Of a DNA stretch of 64,000 nt, positions 58,343 to 64,000 are shown one piece after another. Origin of the DNA: Inonotus obliquus (lineage: Eukaryota; Basidiomycota; Agaricomycetes; Hymenochaetales; Hymenochaetaceae); contig JAJHTX010000007.1 of assembly GCA_032164295.1 (NCBI GenBank), positions 124,001 through 188,000 on the forward strand, given 5' to 3'. Under the pieces are notes generated by a model that saw nothing but the letters and a program-made list of their open reading frames with translations, was not told the DNA's origin and ran no database searches. The first letter of the stretch is position 1, and every line of letters begins with the position of its first letter. The position numbers were made by a program, and so were the translations under genes.

Positions 58343-60032
58343 ATGGCCTTTTCCACCAGATACAATGTTGAGCCTATTGATCCCAGTCTACTCCCGTCCA
58401 TTATTAGGGAATATACTACAACCCAGTACTTCCAAGTAGCGATCCTCAGCGCAATGGTCTATGATACCCGTGAGCATGCTACTCAACAATTGCAGTCCAG
58501 ACACTGACAGCTGGAAAAGTCATTACATTGGATAAAGAGGTACGGAAATCGCCTACTCGCTTTTTTGATCGTTAAAACTGTCTGTCTGACGATCTAGGCA
58601 AGATATTTTTGGGTATGTCTACTAATGTTTTGTCATTGTCAGAGGGACACACTGACTATCGCACTGAAATAGAACCCTCCGAGGAGGCCCGTCGATTTTG
58701 TATATTTTGTGGTAAGTATTAACCTCTCTCAATACGAAACGATGATAAGGAACGCACCAGAACCGCTACGTCGGAATCTTCGGTGCTATCTCCAGACTCT
58801 ATTGTATGTCGGTTGATATACTGGTCAGTGCGGTAGTAAGACTAAATTGGAACACGCTAGGGGAATCGTCTTCCGCAGCACTTCCCTTGTGAGTTCGATC
58901 GTGTAAAGTCGCTTGACCGCTGATTGATTCGAAACTAGTTGTATGTCATCAAACCTCGTCAGTTCAAATATGAGATTGAATGACGTGATTCAGGCAATTT
59001 TGCTGAATGGACACTCAATATTTCCAGTGAGCACTCGCACACGTTCTGAAACTCATGGCTGACTGTTGTCTAGATTGGATAATTGTAATTTCGATCGATT
59101 GTAAATATTTTAGAGCCCCTCTCTCCTGCTCATACTCACACCACAAATAGACATCCTTATGATTCGCGTACTTGCGCTATACTCGCAAGGTAGTGTGCTT
59201 TTCCCTCCGAAGTGACATGCTCACACCGTACAGATAGAACGTTGGCCCTATTTCTGAAAACGTTGCTGGTGTTGGAGGTAGCGTCTAAGCTAGGGTTGGT
59301 GATATATTTAACTAACCTGCAACAAAGTATGTCATAGATTATTGGATTGAATAGAGAATCTTACCTTTCCTTCAGTTGCGGTTGGCGCGGTCGCAACTAT
59401 GACATTCTGTGGTTTCGACAACATTATCCCTTGGCAGATCGGAATGGTTGACTGGTGAGCTATCCGGGGTAATCTAAGCAAGCACTAAATCTCGATTTAG
59501 GTTGATCCCAACTGTGTACGGAATGATTCTGATGGTGCTCGCACTTTACAAGGCAGCAGAGTATTGGAGGATGTCGTTTGGACTTAAAGGGTTCACACTT
59601 GTGAAGGTTCTCATAAAGGACCAAGTGATATACTATGCCCTGTACGTATATTCTACACTGTCAAGCTCTTCGACTGATGCATAAAGAACTCCAAAGTGTC
59701 ATCGCCTGTTCTGTGTTTGCCATTCTGCAGCTCCGAGTGCGGGTCTCGAATCTCTTCCTGTCCAATGTACTGGCCGGTCTTGCAAGCCCCTCATTTCTCT
59801 GCATTCTCGGGAGTAGAACTCTGTTCAACCTGAAGGAGGCTGGAGAGCGAGGCCAGAATGAGGGAACGAGCTTCAGAACGCCACCGAGTACGATAAGCGG
59901 GATGGATTTTGCCGAGCCGCCCAATCCCCAAAGGTGCATTCTAGCTTTCTTTACATCTCTAATATACACAGTGTCTTATCAATGCTTAGGGAAAGTGAGA
60001 CGCAGAGCGGGGGAAATGGGGAAACCGCATAA
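58343..60032 (+). CDS. DUF6533 membrane protein, copy I (apparently intact)
   Basis: The start is the ATG at 58343 (MAFSTRYNVEPIDPSLLPS) and the TAA ends at 60032. Exons verified in phase: ILSAMVYDT; PGKVITLDKE; ARYFW (58598-58612); NPPRRPVDFVYFV (58673-58711); NRYVGIFGAISRLY (58761-58803); WESSSAALPL; 2-nt exon TT at 58939-58940; C-NFAEWTLNIS; DRTLALFLKTLLVLEVASKL; VGAVATMTFCGFDNIIPWQI; LIPTVYGMILMVLALYKAAE; CSVFAILQLRVRVSNLFL; LGSRTLFNLKEAGERGQN; ESETQSGGNGETA. In this copy the microexon is TT rather than GT, and the next exon starts GC rather than GT; the Cys codon is still restored (T+GC). All introns have GT donors. Confidence 0.8.
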
Positions 60033-60925
60033 GCATATTCGCCAACTCGATAGAAATACCCCAACCATTGTTTATCCACGTATCCCGTCGAAGACTTCCT
60101 GCTTGACTACCAGTACCCAATATATCGAGGTGACCATGCCTCCGTTTTGCTTTTATGCTTTTCTTGACCCGCAATCTTACGTTCCAGAATAATGTTGTCT
60201 ACTGTATGTTGTATGTGTTGCACTTCGTTCCTGTTGACCTGGATTACTATTGTCGAAATATTTAAATTGATGCATGTTGTTCGAAAGCAGTTTAGTTCGT
60301 TGAATTGTCGTCCCGTATATTATATTGCCAGAAACCATAGTATGGCATGACTCTCAACGACGGGCGGCAGATGTGCGCCGACCAGGTATTGTGTACCGTT
60401 AGCTCTGAAACTTACTGAAAACTCATCGGTCGAGAAGTGAATTTGCCACAGTCTGCACCACTGCAGTTCTCTTGTTGGTCGTAAGTCGAGCTTGCACCAG
60501 GACTACAAAGAATAGAGTAGATTAGTTAGGATGGCTAATATGCATATCATACAGGATATATGTTTGATGCTTCGTACCAAATGTTTCCAAAATACTGTCT
60601 CAATCTACAAGCAAACAGGCTCGCTCCCGTCCAACCGACAAAACTTATTTCACAATTTCCTTGTACTTCATTTGACTTGACAGACAACCCCTTCAGGCTT
60701 CCTTCGTCCTTGCGACTCAGTACATTTTGTTAGTTCAAGACATGTCGCTTTGAATATTGATTGAGGGCTTTGAAATGCGGCCAGTTAGGCACACATTACC
60801 ACGACATAGCCCAATACTTCTATATTGGATGCTACGAGGCACATGTCTGACTCTAACGGGATAATCATGAACGCACTATCCATCACTCTCTCAAGAAGCG
60901 ACAACAAATAAAAATATTGCGGCAT

Positions 60926-61560
60926 ATCGATACCCGACGAAGATAGTCACCCGTACGCAACCGGTGCAACTGCAAGACAGTCGCTGATCATCGAGAGTTT
61001 CAGAACATCGTAGGATGAGTAGACTGGACCTCCTGGATATAAGCGTGCGTCCAGTTCTTCCCATTCGTACAGCGTCCATGGACTGCGCTAGAAGAGAAAA
61101 GAATTCCGTATAGGAAAGCTAACCACTACGAGAAAGACAAGCGCTTCCTCGGTGCGTCGGCACTCACCGCTTGCCGTCTCCATCTATCGTCCTGACGGAC
61201 ACGCGGCAGAAATCAATCCCAAAGGTCTCGTTCCGGCTGTCGAATATAAGGCAAAAGCCCTCTACGAATCCTTGATCCTCTGTGGAATTCCTTGAAGACT
61301 TCTATGTACCTCCATGTCTCTTCCCCGCGGACCCATCTGCAGTAACAAGAGCGAGAGAAACAGGATGAAGCCCATCAGGATTTACGTGCCGCACTCTGCG
61401 GCGAAACGCAAAAGTCCATACTTCCTTGGTGAAGAGTTGTCTTTGGTCGACGTCCCCATCGCACCGTGGGAAGTTCGTAAGGAGCACTGCGGGTTTGATC
61501 GTGCCAAGGCCTCGAATGCATGGAATAAGTGGACGGGCTTTGGAGAAGCGGGATTGAACT
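60926..61560 (+). pseudogene. GST relic 9
   Basis: Exon 1 is recognisable (around 60940-61040). Exon 2 reads FFPFVQRPWTALEEKRIPYR, so the catalytic Cys is Phe. Exon 3 starts well (EINPKGLVPAVEYKAKALYE) but a one-base insertion after ILC ends it early. The stretch corresponding to the first helices of the C-terminal domain is deleted. The final part (KSPYFLGEELSLVDVPIAPW) survives in another frame. The last exon is absent. This is the least diverged relic, consistent with a late duplication in the right array. Confidence 0.8.
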
Positions 61561-61689
61561 GATCGTAGCGTCCGCAATGCATGTGACATAATCCACGTGA
61601 TATGGTCACAGTGACGTGCGCATAAGCTTCCACCTTCGCTCTCGCCATCATCTCTCTCCTCTGGGGACTGGCAATTCCGAAGCTACCCG

Positions 61690-62275
61690 CGTGCAGGGTT
61701 TTTTTCTAGCGGAGCTGAATATTTTACTTAATGCAGTAATCTGCGCCGATCTCTCTGTCTCACTTTTCAATTTGCCACAAAAGAGCGTATGGAAGGTAGT
61801 AAATACAAATCGATCTCAAATGAAGTTTCTGCATGTGTGGATACACATATTACGAAGTTCTATAGCTTAATACATGTATAGTGGATGGCATTGCAGCCAG
61901 GAGAAGGCTGTATGCGACAGTTCCAACTGTAATTTGCGTTGAGTTGACCCGTGGGAACACGTGTCTCACCATTCTTTCTATTGTATTTCCTTACTCTATA
62001 CTATAGCATTTCTCAAAATCCTTGAGCTTCAGGCCTTCCACAATTGAAAATTGGTCCACCTAAATACACAGAATGAAGTTTTGCATGCTTTTCTTCAATC
62101 CTATTAAAAAAAGTTTTGATTGGTCATTCCTAGTTTCTGAGATATTGGAAAGAAATCACCATATCTTGCCCATTTTTTAATACAATTTTATTGCACATAC
62201 ATAAATGGATTCCTGGAGTATGAGAGTATATATTACGCATTTTTTCGATGCAATTTATGTGATGTGGACAATACT
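61690..62275. other. AT-rich insertion-like stretch in right-array spacer
   Basis: About 0.6 kb, clearly more AT-rich than its surroundings, with homopolymer runs and no coding signal. Equivalent spacers between other GST copies and DUF6533 genes lack it, and the H-I-J spacing is longer by a similar amount. No terminal repeats or target duplication could be identified. Confidence 0.45.
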
Positions 62276-62851
62276 GAATGCAGCCGAAGACTGGATTCAG
62301 AAGTGAAATGCGTCGATCACCGGCACGGCGCGGCGGACCCGTGGGAAAGAACGCGTCAACCTTTGCGTTTGCCAGTCCCCACTTCCACTCTCCATTTGGC
62401 GCTCCTTGGCGATCGTAACTCAGTGAACCAGTCGGTACCTTCCACTCACTCCGCCCGCATCTCAGTGAACAGTGTGCTCCGCCCGAGCCAATGTGCTATT
62501 AGTCGAGCAGGTCAAGGAGGTCGAGATAGTATCGTTCTGCATCACCGCGTGTGCCATCTCACCTTACTTCCCCAGAGTCTTGTGGTAAAGAGCTTCTGTT
62601 TTGTAAAACAACGATGTTGATAGTAGAAACTTTTGATTGTTTGCATCTACAATATGCCAAGCCTACAATCCTGAAACTATGATTCTTGCTCGTTGCTCTG
62701 GTGGCGCTCGTCGCATCCACTTCTTCACCTCAACTCTTACTGGTAGGTAGACTTCGTACGTGTTCTGATCTGATCTGATACAAAGATGAAGCTGTGGTGC
62801 TCGAATGCAAACTGAGGTCAGGTGCGGAGCATAGGGACTGTGATCCGAGCA

Positions 62852-62857
62852 TATAAA
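62852..62857 (+). promoter_or_regulatory. TATA box of DUF6533 copy J
   Basis: TATAAA within GAGCATATAAACG, 73 nt upstream of the copy J ATG. The position and GAGC-N-TATAA context match copy H. Confidence 0.5.
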
Positions 62858-62929
62858 CGTAATGCTTCTTGTGGTACTCGCAGATCTACGTATCCGAATC
62901 TCAGCTTTTCCACATACCCTACTTCACAA

Positions 62930-64000
62930 ATGGCCCTTTCTACCAGATCCGATGTCGAGCCTCTCGATCCCAGTGTAGCACCGCTCTATGTGATGCAAGT
63001 AACAATAGGGCAGTACTTTAACTTGGCAGTTCTCAGTGTGCTGGTCTACGATACCCGTGAGCATGTGCTCAATGCTCGCGAACAAAACACTGACAGCAGC
63101 GAAAGTTATCACTTTGGATAAAGAGGTATGAAGGCTTAACATATTCTTGGATCGTGAAAGAACTGACTGTCTGACGATCTAGGCACGATACTTTTGGGTA
63201 TGTCTACCATTCTTCTAATATTATCTGAGAGTTACATGCCGACTATTGGGTCGACTTAGAAAATACCGAAGAATCCCGTCGATTTTGTATATTTTGTGGT
63301 AGGTACTAGCATTTCCAAGGTCGATGTAGGTGATAAAGACTCAGTACCAGAACCGATACGTGGGAATCGTCGATGCTATTTCCTTACTGTACTGTAAGTC
63401 GGTCTATTTACTGGTCCCTGTAGTAAGACTAAACTGGAGCATGCAAGGGGGGTCGTCTTCCGCAACATTTCCCTTGTGAGTCTAGTCGTGGAAAGCTGTT
63501 TGACTTCTGATCAATTCTAGACTAGGTGTATGTCCCCAAACCTCATCAGTTCAGCTATGAGAAGAATGACGCGATTCAGGTAATTATGCGCAATGGACTA
63601 ATAATATATCCAGTGAGCACTCGCACACGTTCTGTAACTCATGGCTGACTTTCGCCTAGACTGGATAACCATTCTTTCAATCGACTGTAATCGTTTTAAG
63701 TCCTTCCTTCTTCTCTCGCTTATACTCACACTCCGAGTAGATATCCTAATGATTCGCGTTCTTGCGCTATACTCGCAGGGTAGGATGAACTTTCTTGCGA
63801 TGTACCATGCTCACACCGAATAGATAGATCGTTGGCCTTGCTCTTGAAAACGTTACTAGTGTTGGAAGCCGGATCTAAACTAGGATTGGTGATTTACGGA
63901 AGTATACTACAACACGGTATGTCTTATTAACTAGATCGAATAGAGAATCTCACCTTTCTTTCAGTTGCAGTTGGCGGGTTCGCAACTATTAAATTATGCG
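62930..64000 (+). CDS. DUF6533 membrane protein, copy J (3' part beyond window)
   Basis: The start is the ATG at 62930 (MALSTRSDVEPLDPSVAP). Visible exons are in phase: LAVLSVLVYDT; PAKVITLDKE; ARYFW; KIPKNPVDFVYFV; NRYVGIVDAISLLY; WGSSSATFPL; AG-GT-GTATGT microexon context; C-NYAQWTNNISS; LMIRVLALYSQ; the LLVLEAGSKLGLVIYG exon; and the beginning of the VAVGGFAT exon at the window end. No frameshift or stop appears in the 1.07 kb seen. It shows that the right array continues beyond this window. Confidence 0.75.

Noticed and set aside
1..64000. CRISPR arrays, tRNA or rRNA genes
   Set aside because: No regular short repeats with spacers and no cloverleaf A/B-box pairs were recognised; tRNAscan would be needed for certainty.

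Overview
The window is nuclear DNA of a filamentous basidiomycete, most likely an agaricomycete. The evidence is genes split by many 45-70 bp introns with GTRNGT donors and CTNA-type branch sites, roughly even base composition, and typical basidiomycete families: DUF6533 membrane proteins, an omega/URE2-like GST, a CYP620/CYP64-type P450 and a Rif1 homologue. No tRNA, rRNA or CRISPR array was recognised.

Layout. (1) 1-27.3 kb is a minus-strand tandem array of about seven ~4.1 kb units, each with one glutathione transferase (GST) copy followed downstream by one ~15-exon DUF6533 gene. All GST copies here are relics. DUF6533 copies C, D and F look intact, A is cut by the window edge, and B, E and G carry breaks. 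A 1.35 kb hAT-type element sits in one GST relic. (2) 27.7-37 kb is a housekeeping core: an aldo/keto reductase (-), a Rif1-like protein with PP1-docking motifs (+) and a linker-histone-fold protein (-). (3) 38-50 kb is accessory: a divergent DUF6533 gene (+), then three members of a small family in which a retrotransposon Gag-like N-terminus is joined by conserved splicing to a glycine/alanine-rich hydrophobic segment. In two members this segment is a clear IFI6/IFI27 (ISG12) domain. A complete P450 is divergently paired with the first member; the other two lie in a ~2 kb tandem duplication. (4) 50.6-52.2 kb holds a zinc-finger protein. (5) 52.7-64 kb is a plus-strand array of the same GST+DUF6533 unit. 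It starts with the only intact GST, followed by DUF6533 copies H, I and J (J cut by the window edge) with two more GST relics.

The two arrays point away from each other around the core, so the locus is an inverted pair of expanding arrays. Within the repeated unit the GST decays while most DUF6533 reading frames and splice sites survive, which suggests the membrane protein is the part being kept. Gene models were assembled by eye from splice signals, phase and comparison between copies, with no transcript evidence.
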